DNA from: Bacteroidales bacterium
Lineage (GTDB): Bacteria > Bacteroidota > Bacteroidia > Bacteroidales > Muribaculaceae
Length of the DNA stretch: 39,844 nucleotides
Assembly (NCBI GenBank): GCA_020859755.1
Contig: JAJBVP010000248.1
Location: 1-39,844 of the forward strand
Reading direction: 5' to 3'
Numbering within the stretch: position 1 is the stretch's first letter; each line of letters opens with the position of its first letter. Under the pieces are notes generated by a model. That model was given only the letters and a program-made list of their open reading frames with translations, was not told where the DNA came from and made no database searches. The translations under genes were made by a program, and so were the position numbers. Positions 8,237 to 18,031 of this stretch are shown here, piece by piece.

Positions 8237-10855
8237 ATGCTTACAGCCAAAGAGATACGCGAATCCTTCAAGGAGTTCTTTCGCACCAAAGGCCACACCA
8301 TCGTTCCCTCGGCTCCGATGGTAATCAAGGACGACCCCACGCTAATGTTCACCAACGCGGGCATGAACCAGTTCAAGGACATTATCCTGGGCAACAAGGC
8401 GGCGAAACACACCCGCGTGGCCGATTCCCAGAAGTGCCTGCGCGTATCGGGCAAGCACAACGACCTCGAGGAGGTGGGGCACGACACGTATCACCACACG
8501 ATGTTTGAGATGCTTGGCAACTGGTCGTTTGGCGACTACTTCAAGAAGGAAGCCATTGACTGGGCTTGGGAATATCTCGTGGATGTGCTTAAATTGGATC
8601 CCAAGCGCTTGTACGCCACCGTCTTCGAAGGCTCGCCCGAGGAGGGCCTAAGCCGCGACGACGAGGCCGCAGGTTACTGGGAGAAGCACCTTCCCAAGGA
8701 TCATATTATCAACGGCAACAAGCACGACAACTTCTGGGAGATGGGCGACACTGGTCCTTGCGGTCCTTGCTCGGAGATCCACATCGACCTGCGCAGCGAC
8801 GAGGAGCGTGCCCAGAAGGATGGCCGCGAATTGGTAAACCACGACCATCCGCAAGTGATCGAGATATGGAACCTGGTGTTCATGCAATACAACCGTAAGG
8901 CCGACGGCACGTTAGAGCCACTGCCCGCCAAGGTGATAGACACCGGCATGGGCTTCGAACGCTTGTGCATGGCTCTGCAGGGCAAGACGTCCAACTACGA
9001 CACCGATGTGTTCACCCCCCTGATCGACCGTATCTCCCAACTTTCGGATAAGAAATACGGCGAGGACAATGACGTTGATGTGGCCATGCGAGTGATCGCC
9101 GACCACGTGCGCACCATTGCTTTCTCAATCGCCGACTCCCAGCTGCCCGGTAACGCCAAGGCCGGCTACGTGATTCGACGCATTCAGCGCCGCGCAATCC
9201 GTTACGCCTACACGTTCCTGGGCCAGAAAGAGGCATTTATGTACAAGCTGATCGACACCCTTATCGAGTCGATGGGCGAGGCTTACCCCGAGTTGAAAGC
9301 ACAACGCGAATTGATCATGAAGGTGATCAAGGAGGAGGAGGACTCCTTCCTGCGCACCCTGGAGAACGGTATCAACCTGCTCAATTCCACCATCGAGAAA
9401 GCCCAGAAGGAGGGCAAGAAGGAGATTTCGGGAGTCGACGCGTTCACCCTTTACGACACCTATGGCTTCCCTCTCGATCTTACTGAGCTGATCCTCAAGG
9501 AGAAAGATATGACCTTGAACCACGACGAGTTCACCCGTGAGATGGAGGCGCAGAAATCGCGTGCCCGTAACGCCGCCGCTGTCGAGGCCTCGGATTGGGT
9601 TACGGTTAACGAGGGCGAACAGGAATTTGTGGGCTACGATCTCACGGAGGTTGACACCCGCATTCTACGCTACCGCAAAGTGAAGCAGAAAAACCGCGAG
9701 TACTACCAGATGATCCTTGAGCGCACACCCTTCTACGCCGAGATGGGCGGCCAGGTAGGCGACCGCGGCACTCTCACATCTCCCGACGGGTCGGTGACCG
9801 AGATCTACGATACCAAGCGCGAGAACGGCGTGGGCGTGCACCTTTCCACCACCCTTCCCGCCGATCCCACGGCCACTTTCCAAGCCAAAATTGACACCGA
9901 GGCTCGCAACGCCACGGCAGCCAACCACACCGCTACCCACCTCCTCCATGAGGCCCTGCGCGAGGTGCTCGGCACCCACGTCGAGCAGCGTGGCTCGTTT
10001 GTGTCGCCGCAGGTGTTGCGTTTCGACTTCTCCCACTTCCAGAAACTCACTCCCGATGAGATTCGTCGCGTGGAGCATCTGGCTAATGCCAAGGTGCGCG
10101 AGGCTATCGCTCGCGACGAGCGACGCAACGTGCCCATCGCCCAAGCACGCGAAATGGGAGCCATGGCCCTCTTTGGCGAAAAATATGGCGACGAGGTGCG
10201 CGTAATCAAGTATGGGACATCGGTAGAGCTTTGCGGTGGCACTCACGTCGACAACACGGGCAACATCGGCATGATCCGCATCATATCGGAAAGCTCGATC
10301 GCAGCTGGTATCCGCCGTATCGAAGCCATCACTGGCGAGCGCGTGGAGAACGCCATGGACGACATGGCAAGTACCCTGCGCGAGATCGGCTCGATGTTCA
10401 ACAACGCTCCCAACCTCGTGCAAGCCCTGCGCCGCTCCATCGACGAGAACGCCGAGCTACGCAAGCAGGCCGACGAGTACATGGCCGAGCGTGTCGAGAA
10501 CCTTGCCAAGAAACTCATTGACGACGCCGTGATCAAGAATGGCGTCAAGGTGGTAACCATGACTGGCATCCGCATCCCCGAGGTGGTGAAAAACGTAGCC
10601 TTCAAGGTGCGCGCCCTGTCGCCCGAGAACACCGCGTTTATCGCCGCTACGGTAGATGTGGCCCACAAGCCGCTGTTGACCGTTGCTCTCACCGACGACG
10701 TGGTTGCAGCCGGCCACAATGCCTCCCAGATGGTGCGCGAAGCCGCCAAGGCCATTAAGGGTGGCGGTGGGGGCCAGCCCGGTTTCGCCCAGGCTGGCGG
10801 CAAGGACGGCAACGGCATCTCCACGGCCATGGACACCCTAATGAACTCAATATAG
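8237..10855 (+). CDS. alaS: Alanyl-tRNA synthetase
   Basis: [84 protein letters not shown]. Confidence 0.97.
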   Translation: MLTAKEIRESFKEFFRTKGHTIVPSAPMVIKDDPTLMFTNAGMNQFKDIILGNKAAKHTRVADSQKCLRVSGKHNDLEEVGHDTYHHTMFEMLGNWSFGDYFKKEAIDWAWEYLVDVLKLDPKRLYATVFEGSPEEGLSRDDEAAGYWEKHLPKDHIINGNKHDNFWEMGDTGPCGPCSEIHIDLRSDEERAQKDGRELVNHDHPQVIEIWNLVFMQYNRKADGTLEPLPAKVIDTGMGFERLCMALQGKTSNYDTDVFTPLIDRISQLSDKKYGEDNDVDVAMRVIADHVRTIAFSIADSQLPGNAKAGYVIRRIQRRAIRYAYTFLGQKEAFMYKLIDTLIESMGEAYPELKAQRELIMKVIKEEEDSFLRTLENGINLLNSTIEKAQKEGKKEISGVDAFTLYDTYGFPLDLTELILKEKDMTLNHDEFTREMEAQKSRARNAAAVEASDWVTVNEGEQEFVGYDLTEVDTRILRYRKVKQKNREYYQMILERTPFYAEMGGQVGDRGTLTSPDGSVTEIYDTKRENGVGVHLSTTLPADPTATFQAKIDTEARNATAANHTATHLLHEALREVLGTHVEQRGSFVSPQVLRFDFSHFQKLTPDEIRRVEHLANAKVREAIARDERRNVPIAQAREMGAMALFGEKYGDEVRVIKYGTSVELCGGTHVDNTGNIGMIRIISESSIAAGIRRIEAITGERVENAMDDMASTLREIGSMFNNAPNLVQALRRSIDENAELRKQADEYMAERVENLAKKLIDDAVIKNGVKVVTMTGIRIPEVVKNVAFKVRALSPENTAFIAATVDVAHKPLLTVALTDDVVAAGHNASQMVREAAKAIKGGGGGQPGFAQAGGKDGNGISTAMDTLMNSI

Positions 10856-10857
10856 TA

Positions 10858-10931
10858 TTCAGTCTTCAGTGTTCAGTCTTCAGTATTTTGTGAAGGCTGA
10901 AAGCTGGCAACTGAAAGCTGAAAACTTAATT
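10858..10931. repeat. Heptameric dyad array between alaS and the AraC gene
   Basis: TTCAGTC TTCAGTG TTCAGTC TTCAGTA - 11 nt - CTGAAAG CTGGCAA CTGAAAG CTGAAAA CTTAATT, ending at ATG 10932. Confidence 0.85.
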
Positions 10932-11843
10932 ATGCGCGGTCATTACCCCACAATGAACTACTACCGGAATATTTGGGAGCTGGAGTCGATTCCGCTCCCC
11001 CAGGACGCCGTGGCTCTGGGTCAAAGCGTCCTGGTAATCAATTCCGTCGACATGCTGCGCAAAATCAACTTCCCGCTGCGCACCGAGTCGGTCGTGTCGA
11101 TTGTGGGTTTGCAAGGCGAATTGACTCTTGAGGTTGACCTCGGCGAATACACCGTTAGGGCCAACTCGCTGATGGTGCTCGGCCCGGGCCACACGATCAA
11201 GGGCTACCGCGTGAGCGACGATTTCCGGGGTTTCTCCATCATCGCCACCATGAAATCGATGACCCGCGCGCTGCCTTACTTGTCGCGTGTGGTGGTGTGC
11301 TTCATCCACTTCCGCGAGAACCCCGTGATTCATCTCACCGATGAGGAAACCGACACGCAGAGCCGCTTCCACGACCTGTTGCAGCGCAAACTCACGGAGC
11401 CGCAGACACCCTACAACGGTATGGTGATCAAGCGCTTGGGAGAGGCGATCCTTTATGAGACCCTCGGCCTCTACGCCGCCCACATGGGCGACCCGATGCT
11501 GGCCTCCCATCGCCGCGGCGAGGAGCTGTTCTACAAATTCCTCACCCTCGTCGAGCGCCATTACAAGGAGGAACGCTCAGTGGCTTTCTACGCCGACAAG
11601 ATGTGCGTCTCGCCCAAACACCTTTCGGCCGTGGTCAAGGAATCCAGCGGGCGCACGGCCGGCGACTGGATCGACTCCTACGTGATCCTGGAGGCAAAGA
11701 TGATGCTCTCGGGGAGCGACCTCACCGTGCAGCAGATCTCCTCCCAGCTCAATTTCCCCAACCAATCCTTCTTCGGCAAATACTTCAAGCACCACACCGG
11801 CTACTCCCCCCGCCAGTACCGCAACGACCATCAGCACGAATAA
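10932..11843 (+). CDS. AraC family transcriptional regulator
   Basis: C-terminal HTH_18: VAFYADKMCVSPKHLSAVVKESSGRTAGDWIDSYVILEAKMML...QISSQLNFPNQSFFGKYFKHHTGYSPRQYR. Confidence 0.9.
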   Translation: MRGHYPTMNYYRNIWELESIPLPQDAVALGQSVLVINSVDMLRKINFPLRTESVVSIVGLQGELTLEVDLGEYTVRANSLMVLGPGHTIKGYRVSDDFRGFSIIATMKSMTRALPYLSRVVVCFIHFRENPVIHLTDEETDTQSRFHDLLQRKLTEPQTPYNGMVIKRLGEAILYETLGLYAAHMGDPMLASHRRGEELFYKFLTLVERHYKEERSVAFYADKMCVSPKHLSAVVKESSGRTAGDWIDSYVILEAKMMLSGSDLTVQQISSQLNFPNQSFFGKYFKHHTGYSPRQYRNDHQHE

Positions 11844-11898
11844 CCCCCGAGGCCCTCAAAAATCGTTAAGGGTTTTTGCGAATTCATGGCAAAAGCGT

Positions 11899-11906
11899 TA
11901 TCTTTG
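11899..11906 (+). promoter_or_regulatory. -7 promoter box TATCTTTG
   Basis: Consensus Bacteroidetes box ~28 nt upstream of ATG 11934. Confidence 0.6.
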
Positions 11907-11933
11907 TAGGCGGACACCTAAAGCATCACTACC

Positions 11934-12809
11934 ATGGCATCCAAGGACTCGTTCTATATCCGTTTTGACTGGGCCGCGAAACGATTGCTTCGCGACAAGG
12001 CCAACTTCGCAATCCTCGAGGGTTTTCTTTCCGCTCTCTTGGGCGAACAGGTAACGATTCTCGAGATCCTCGAGAGCGAAAGCAATCGCCTCAACCCTTA
12101 CGACAAATACAATGTCGTTGACATTAAGGCGCGCAACCATCGCGGCGAGGTCATCATAATAGAGGTGCAAAACCTCTATGAGATGGACTTCGTGAAGCGC
12201 ATCATTTACGGTGCCTCAAAAGCCGTGGTGGAGCAAGTGTCGTCGGGCGACCCGTATGGTGTGATCCACAAGGTTTACTCAATCGCGATTGTGTATTTCG
12301 ACCTTGGTTCGGGAGGCGACGACTATGTTTTCCGAGGCCACACCAACCTCATAGGCATGCATAGCCACAAGGAGTTGAAGGTGTCGGAGCGCGACCGCAA
12401 GGGTTATGAAACCGACACCTACGACGTGTTCCCCGAATACTATGTGTTGAAGGTCAACAACTTCGATCAGGTGGCTACCACTCCTTTAGAGGAATGGATG
12501 GACTATCTGAAGCGTGGTTATATCTCTCCCTCCACCCAGGATTCTGGTCTACAACGCGCCCAAGAGGTTCTCGGTCGCGAGGCTATGACCGATGCCGAGC
12601 GTTATGAGTATGACCGATACCTCATCGCCAAGCGTAGCCAGCAGGATTCGATGGAAAAGGAGCGGGACGAGGGCCGCGCCGAAGGTCGAGTGATAGGCTT
12701 TTCTGAGGGCCGTATCGAAAGTGCCCTATTGATGCTGGAAAGCGGCATGACGCGGGAGCAGGTAATCTCAATCCTTCATCTAAGTGACGAAGAAGCAGCC
12801 CAATTATAG
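11934..12809 (+). CDS. Rpn family recombination-promoting nuclease / PD-(D/E)XK nuclease family transposase-like protein
   Basis: FDWAAKRLLRDKANFAILEGFLSALLGEQVTI...VVDIKARNHRGEVIIIEVQ...RIIYGASKAVVEQ; charged C-terminal tail typical of the family. Confidence 0.88.
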   Translation: MASKDSFYIRFDWAAKRLLRDKANFAILEGFLSALLGEQVTILEILESESNRLNPYDKYNVVDIKARNHRGEVIIIEVQNLYEMDFVKRIIYGASKAVVEQVSSGDPYGVIHKVYSIAIVYFDLGSGGDDYVFRGHTNLIGMHSHKELKVSERDRKGYETDTYDVFPEYYVLKVNNFDQVATTPLEEWMDYLKRGYISPSTQDSGLQRAQEVLGREAMTDAERYEYDRYLIAKRSQQDSMEKERDEGRAEGRVIGFSEGRIESALLMLESGMTREQVISILHLSDEEAAQL

Positions 12810-12813
12810 AAAT

Positions 12814-12858
12814 ACAAACAAGAGTGCATCAAGAGGTTTCTTAATGCACTCTGTTTGT
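12814..12858. terminator. Hairpin between convergent genes
   Basis: ACAAACA-a-GAGTGCAT...ATGCACTC-TGTTTGT, 15 bp with one bulge; no strong U-tract. Confidence 0.5.
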
Positions 12859-14468
12859 TAGGTGCTGAGGGTGGGGTCGGTGCCGCGGCCCGACATCCAG
12901 CGGCGGACGGCGATGATGCGGGGAACGAGGCGACGCACGGCGGTGGTGTAGCGGGTGAGCAGCACAAGGGCCATAATGAAGATGCCCAGCAGGATCATGT
13001 AGCCGTACACCTCCTTGGTGGCCATCATCAGGGCCTGGCGGGTGAGCTGCGACATCCAGTCGATGCCCTCCTGCGTCATGCGGGAGGCTTTGTCCAAGTC
13101 GAGTCCGGCCGAGCCCAGGAGCCAATTGCTGGTGAACGAATAATTGTACATGCGATGCACCAAGGCGCCGGCGGCAGCCAGTCCCGGGCCGCACCTGACG
13201 AAGCCGATGATCATGATGTTCATGAAGAAATGCTTGAACGGTATCGCCTGTGACAGATAGTAGGTGGCCAGGCCCTCCATCATCACCTCACCGACGCCGA
13301 AAGCGAACATCGGTATCCAGAACATCTCCTCGTCGGTCGCCGGGTCGATCAGGAAGTAGATGGCCACCTCGTAGTAGGTGATGAAAAAGATGATCGAGAA
13401 CAGCACTTGCTTTATTCCCCAGCGCCATCTCACGAGGGAGAAATAAAACAGGATCGAGCCCATGATGATGCCGAAAAGCTCGGGATAGTTCAACGACACG
13501 ATATTGAGGTAGCCGTAATGGAACAAACCTCCCATCAGCGCTGGTTGCACGGAATGGGCGGTTGACTGGAGCACGGCCACGCCAAGGAGCACGGCGCAGA
13601 TGGTCCACGTGCCGGGATATTGGAAGGCTTTTAGGTCGATAAACGGCTGGTCGACTTGCTTGGTGTGCCACAACGTGAGGGCGAGCATGGCCAGGAAGAT
13701 GCAGGTGGCGGCGCGTATCTGGGGTGCGTCCCACCAGTCGTAATGCTCGCCGAAGCAGAAGATCCACGTGAGGACGACGCAGGTGCCGGTCCACAGCACC
13801 ATTCCCATCCAATCGATGCCCTTAAGAGGCCAATGCGGGCCTGAGCGGTGGTCGTGACGCATGGTGAAGTATACCCATCCCTCCACGGCCAGCATCAGCA
13901 CCACAATCACCAGGTACATCATCCGCCAGTTGGAGAAATAGCTCACGTAGGCTGTGATTATTCCCGACACCTGGATCGCGCCACAAACAAGCAGGTAGAT
14001 CACCGAGAAGAACACCGCGAAATTACGGGTGGGGGTGAAATTAAGCTGCACCGTGCTCATGCATCCGAACATCCCCAGCATCTTGAAGAAACCAGCGACC
14101 AGGCAGATCACCCACAGCACGGGAGCCCACGTGGCATACATGGCGGCTATCGCGCAGGCTATCTCCACCCCTGCGGCGATAAACCAGAGCTGGCGGGTGA
14201 ACAGGCCGAATTTCAAGCGGAACAGTATCGGGAAAATGATGTTCAACCCTATCAGGGAACAGTAGGAGGCCATCGTCACGTCCTCATCGAGGAAGGCCAG
14301 GGAGCCAACCATTTGGGTCAACGCGGCAAGGTAAACGCCTCCGGTGAGCTGGAAGAAGAACGCCATGAGCACTACCGACCAAAAGCGCACTCGGTGGGGC
14401 ACCTTGGATCGGAACATCAACAGCTGGCGCACCAGATTTACTGGCGGCAATTTAGGAGGACCTGCCAT
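12858..14468 (-). CDS. MFS efflux transporter (EmrB-like position in tripartite operon)
   Basis: Polytopic MFS-like protein (~14 TM) directly downstream of HlyD-family and TolC-family genes. Confidence 0.82.
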   Translation of the reverse strand: MAGPPKLPPVNLVRQLLMFRSKVPHRVRFWSVVLMAFFFQLTGGVYLAALTQMVGSLAFLDEDVTMASYCSLIGLNIIFPILFRLKFGLFTRQLWFIAAGVEIACAIAAMYATWAPVLWVICLVAGFFKMLGMFGCMSTVQLNFTPTRNFAVFFSVIYLLVCGAIQVSGIITAYVSYFSNWRMMYLVIVVLMLAVEGWVYFTMRHDHRSGPHWPLKGIDWMGMVLWTGTCVVLTWIFCFGEHYDWWDAPQIRAATCIFLAMLALTLWHTKQVDQPFIDLKAFQYPGTWTICAVLLGVAVLQSTAHSVQPALMGGLFHYGYLNIVSLNYPELFGIIMGSILFYFSLVRWRWGIKQVLFSIIFFITYYEVAIYFLIDPATDEEMFWIPMFAFGVGEVMMEGLATYYLSQAIPFKHFFMNIMIIGFVRCGPGLAAAGALVHRMYNYSFTSNWLLGSAGLDLDKASRMTQEGIDWMSQLTRQALMMATKEVYGYMILLGIFIMALVLLTRYTTAVRRLVPRIIAVRRWMSGRGTDPTLST

Positions 14469-15502
14469 CAGTCGAGCACTTTACATTCCACGTTGAGGCC
14501 TGCGCGCAGGCGTGTCATGTCCTCCTTAGGCGTGTTGGGGGCGAAGCGTATCTTCACGGGCACGCGTTGCTCCACCTTCACGAAGTTGCCCGTGGAGTTG
14601 TCCTGGGGCACCACCGAGTACTGAGCGCCCGTGGCTTGTGAGATCTGCTCGATGTAGCCCATGAACTTGACGCCGGGGATGGCGTCGACGGTCATCTTCA
14701 CCGAGTCGCCCACGGCCATGCGTGACGTCTGAGTTTCCTTATAATTGGCCACAACCCAGGTGTCGGCGGTGTCGACCACGGTGAGGAGTGTTTGGCCCGG
14801 TTGTACCAGTTGTCCCACTTGGATGTTTTTCTTGGAGGCGTAACCGTCGCAAGGGGATATAATAACCGTGTAGCTGAGATTGAGCTCGGCCAACTCGACA
14901 GCGGCCTTTGCGAGCTCAATTCCGGCGTCGTTCTGTCCCAGGCGTTGGGTTTGCTCTTGGGAGGTGAGGTCGGTAGAGCGTTTTTGGTGGGATAGCATGT
15001 CGTATTTGGCTTTGAGGGCCGTGTAGTTGGTTAGGACGGCGTCGTATTGTTGCTGTGTGACAGCTTCTTGGGCCAAGAGCACGCGATATCGGGCGAGGTC
15101 GCGCTCGGCGTTGTCCATCAAGGCTTTCACCTCGGCGAGGGCCGCGTCGTTGACGGTCAAGTTGTTGCGCGTGGTTGTGATAGCGGCCGACATAGCTCCG
15201 CGGCCCGAGGTGGCGTTCTGCAGGTCGGCATGGGCTTGTGCCAGTCGCAGGCGGAATTCGGTGTCCTCAATCAATGCGAGAGTGTCTCCTTTGTGCACGG
15301 GGGTATAGTCGTCGAAATAAACGGCTTTCACGAAGCCTTGCACGCGGGAATTGACGGGGATGATCTGTTGTCTTACTTGGGCATTATCAGTGTAGGTGGA
15401 CGATGTAAAGCCCATAAATTTCACGGCCACCCAGCCGAGGCCGAGCAGTATCAAGGCGATTACTCCAACGTTTTGGAGCGCGCGCCGTGTTTTTTGTCTC
15501 AT
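14468..15502 (-). CDS. HlyD family membrane-fusion protein (EmrA-like)
   Basis: N-terminal TM, DNAQVRQQIIPVNSRVQGFVKAVYFDDYTPVHKGDTLALIED biotinyl-lipoyl-like half motif, coiled-coil, SPCDGYASKKNIQVGQLVQPGQTLLTVVD. Confidence 0.93.
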   Translation of the reverse strand: MRQKTRRALQNVGVIALILLGLGWVAVKFMGFTSSTYTDNAQVRQQIIPVNSRVQGFVKAVYFDDYTPVHKGDTLALIEDTEFRLRLAQAHADLQNATSGRGAMSAAITTTRNNLTVNDAALAEVKALMDNAERDLARYRVLLAQEAVTQQQYDAVLTNYTALKAKYDMLSHQKRSTDLTSQEQTQRLGQNDAGIELAKAAVELAELNLSYTVIISPCDGYASKKNIQVGQLVQPGQTLLTVVDTADTWVVANYKETQTSRMAVGDSVKMTVDAIPGVKFMGYIEQISQATGAQYSVVPQDNSTGNFVKVEQRVPVKIRFAPNTPKEDMTRLRAGLNVECKVLD

Positions 15503-16797
15503 AATGTTCCTGAAATGTATTTAAGTTGGTAGAAATAGAGGAGAGTGTTGATGCGGGCGTTCACGAGGCGTGTCTCGGCGTCGAGTCGAGCCGTGGATGC
15601 GTCGAGCATGTCGGTGAGCAGGGCGAGCTGGTTGTTGAAGCGGTTTTCGACCACGCGGTAGTTTTCGGTGGCGAGTTCCACGTTCTTGAGCTCGGTGAGG
15701 ATCATCTCCTGGGATTGAATGTACATTGTGTAAGATGCGTCGATACGTTGCGACAGGTCATCGTCGATCGACTCGCGCGAGGCTCGCAGTTGCTGTCGCT
15801 CGATGCGGTTGAGGCGAGTCTTTTTGTTGGTTTTGTAGAGCGACGAGAGGTTGTAGGTGATGTTGACTCCCACCCACCATGCGTTGTAGTTTTTGTCGAT
15901 GGCAGGAATCTCGAATGTGACGGGTCCACCGAGGTTGTCGCCGGCGATCACTCCTACCTTGGGGAATCTCTCGGCGCGGTCGATCTTGTCGCGGGCCTCG
16001 AGGATGTCGATTTGAGAGGTGTTGATCTGGAGCAGGGGGCTTTGGCCACGGGCAATGGCGAGCCAATGGGCTGAGCCGTCGCAGGGTAGGGGGGTGTCGA
16101 GGATGGCGGAGTCGGGCAGGATTTCTTGTTCCTCGTCCAATCCGCAGAGGACACGTAGGTCGTGGGATAGGGTAGCCACCGAGTTGGTCAACGTCAGGCG
16201 GTCGTAACGCAGAGAGGACAGTCGCAGCTCGTAGCGGGTGATGTCGTTTTTGAGCACGACGCCTTGTGCGCGGCGCGCGTTCATCTGCTCAAGGAGTTGC
16301 TCGGTGAGGGCGATGTTTTGGTCGTACACGCTGATGAGGTTGTGACACTTGAACAGATTCAGGTAGCATTGCGCCACTTGGAAACGCTTGTCGGCGAGCG
16401 TTTGGCGATAGTCGGCGCGGCTAAGGCTGGTTTGGCTTTTTGCCAAGTCAACGCCTCCGGTGATGGCCCCGCCGGTGAAGACGGGCTGGTAGAGCGAGGC
16501 GGTGAACGTATTGGAAAAATGCGGCAGTGGGTCGCGTGTGGGGTTGGTGAAATCGCGGTCGAGGATGGTGCCGTCGCCCAGGTAGGACAGTTGCACCGAG
16601 GCGTTTAAGTCGGGTAACCAAGCCGATCGGGCCACGCGTTCCTGTTGCTCGTTGACCTCGATGGCCATTGCCGAGGCTCGCACGGCTGAGTTGTCGGATT
16701 CCACGCGCTGCAGCAGGGCGTCGAGCGAAGTGATCGACTGCGCTTGTGCTCCGATTGCACATGCCGCAATCACCACGTTGGTGTATATTTTTCTCAT
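15499..16797 (-). CDS. TolC family outer membrane efflux protein
   Basis: Signal peptide, OEP repeats (LPDLNASVQLSYLGDG, YNLSSLYKTNKKTRLNRIERQQLRASRESIDDDL); overlaps the HlyD gene start. Confidence 0.9.
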   Translation of the reverse strand: MRKIYTNVVIAACAIGAQAQSITSLDALLQRVESDNSAVRASAMAIEVNEQQERVARSAWLPDLNASVQLSYLGDGTILDRDFTNPTRDPLPHFSNTFTASLYQPVFTGGAITGGVDLAKSQTSLSRADYRQTLADKRFQVAQCYLNLFKCHNLISVYDQNIALTEQLLEQMNARRAQGVVLKNDITRYELRLSSLRYDRLTLTNSVATLSHDLRVLCGLDEEQEILPDSAILDTPLPCDGSAHWLAIARGQSPLLQINTSQIDILEARDKIDRAERFPKVGVIAGDNLGGPVTFEIPAIDKNYNAWWVGVNITYNLSSLYKTNKKTRLNRIERQQLRASRESIDDDLSQRIDASYTMYIQSQEMILTELKNVELATENYRVVENRFNNQLALLTDMLDASTARLDAETRLVNARINTLLYFYQLKYISGTL

Positions 16798-17112
16798 AAA
16801 AATGAATGGAGTTGCAGAGTAAAAGCTTAATCAAGGATTGTGATACCTCATTTTATGATTCGTAATCGCGTAATCTCGATATTACGAATGGACGGGGGTA
16901 AAGGCTCCCTATGCTAAATGTCTCTGCGTCACACCCCACAAGCAGCGCTGGCAGTAGCAGCGCATAGCAAACTTTGCGGATGAATCTCTTGTAACCTTAG
17001 AAAACATTGAATATTTTTGGGCTGTATGACCCATTTCCCGCCGCGAAGTTACAAAAAATTTTTGAGTAATGGGGGATGCTGGGGCAGTTTTCAGGATTTA
17101 TACTTTAAACCT

Positions 17113-17170
17113 TTAAAGGAGGAAAGGATTAAAGGAGGAAAGGATTAAAGGAGGAAAGGATTAAAGGAGG
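17113..17170. repeat. Tandem repeat, 16-bp unit TTAAAGGAGGAAAGGA x ~3.6
   Basis: Three exact copies at 17113, 17129 and 17145, then TTAAAGGAGG. Confidence 0.95.
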
Positions 17171-17188
17171 TATATTCACGGGTCACCG

Positions 17189-17761
17189 CTACTCTTGGGA
17201 GTAGGCTACGGGGGTGGCGAGCATCGGGGCGATGGTGGTAAGGTAGTAGTCGAGGCGACCCTCGTTGCGCAGCTTTGTCAGCAGTTCAAGGCCGTCGAGC
17301 GATCCGATACGGTCGCGATTGGACTGGTAATAATTGATAGCGGCCCATAGCGAGTGGTACTGCATTGAGGAGGAGTAGACAGGAGATTGTGCGTCCATCG
17401 CGTAGATAGCGGCAGCGGCCAGGTAGGCCACGAGCACCTCGCGATTCTCCATCAGTGGGTAAATCTCGTTGCCGAGCGACAGCGTGATATGGTCGGTGAG
17501 ATCCATCCAAGCCACGAGAAACCGAGAAGCCTCCTCGCGCTCGTCCTCGCTCTCTTCGCTCTGCGGGGCCTCCAACAGCCAATGGGCACACCGCAGAGCC
17601 GCCGCGTCGTAACAATCGGGATTGGAGCAAGCCTGCAACTTCTCGAGTGAGGGAACGAGAGGTGCTCCGATTTGGGCCGAGGTGGCAACCCCGGGGGTAG
17701 CTTGCGCCATTGTAAGCGCGCTTATGGCGATGGCCGTGGCCAGAGAGAGTAAAGTTTTCAT
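17189..17761 (-). CDS. Hypothetical secreted protein
   Basis: 190 aa with N-terminal signal peptide (MKTLLSLATAIAISALTMAQA); no family recognised. Confidence 0.7.
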   Translation of the reverse strand: MKTLLSLATAIAISALTMAQATPGVATSAQIGAPLVPSLEKLQACSNPDCYDAAALRCAHWLLEAPQSEESEDEREEASRFLVAWMDLTDHITLSLGNEIYPLMENREVLVAYLAAAAIYAMDAQSPVYSSSMQYHSLWAAINYYQSNRDRIGSLDGLELLTKLRNEGRLDYYLTTIAPMLATPVAYSQE

Positions 17762-18031
17762 ATCCCGTGCGTTGTTTTAAGGGTTAGTGTCACTATTACA
17801 ACAATTTACCTCCATGTTAAAGTTTAGCCTCGCATACACAAATAACGTTAACGACCACATGGGACGCCCGTCTCACTCGTCGCCTGGCAAGGGGCGAATC
17901 TTATGAAATTTCACAAATTAATTTCCGGGATTTAATTAATGTGTGGGGGAATTTTTGTAAATTCGCGGTCGAGTTTCACAGTATTTATACTAAACGCAAG
18001 TAACAGAATCATTTATCATAAAAGATTGTTT

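Noticed and set aside
10869-10931. N-terminal extension of the AraC ORF (MFSLQYFVKAESWQLKAENLI)
   Set aside because: It is a translation of the heptamer repeat; the true start is more likely ATG 10932 or 10953.
11934-12809. An active transposon
   Set aside because: Rpn/PD-(D/E)XK family protein, but no flanking inverted repeats or target duplications were seen.
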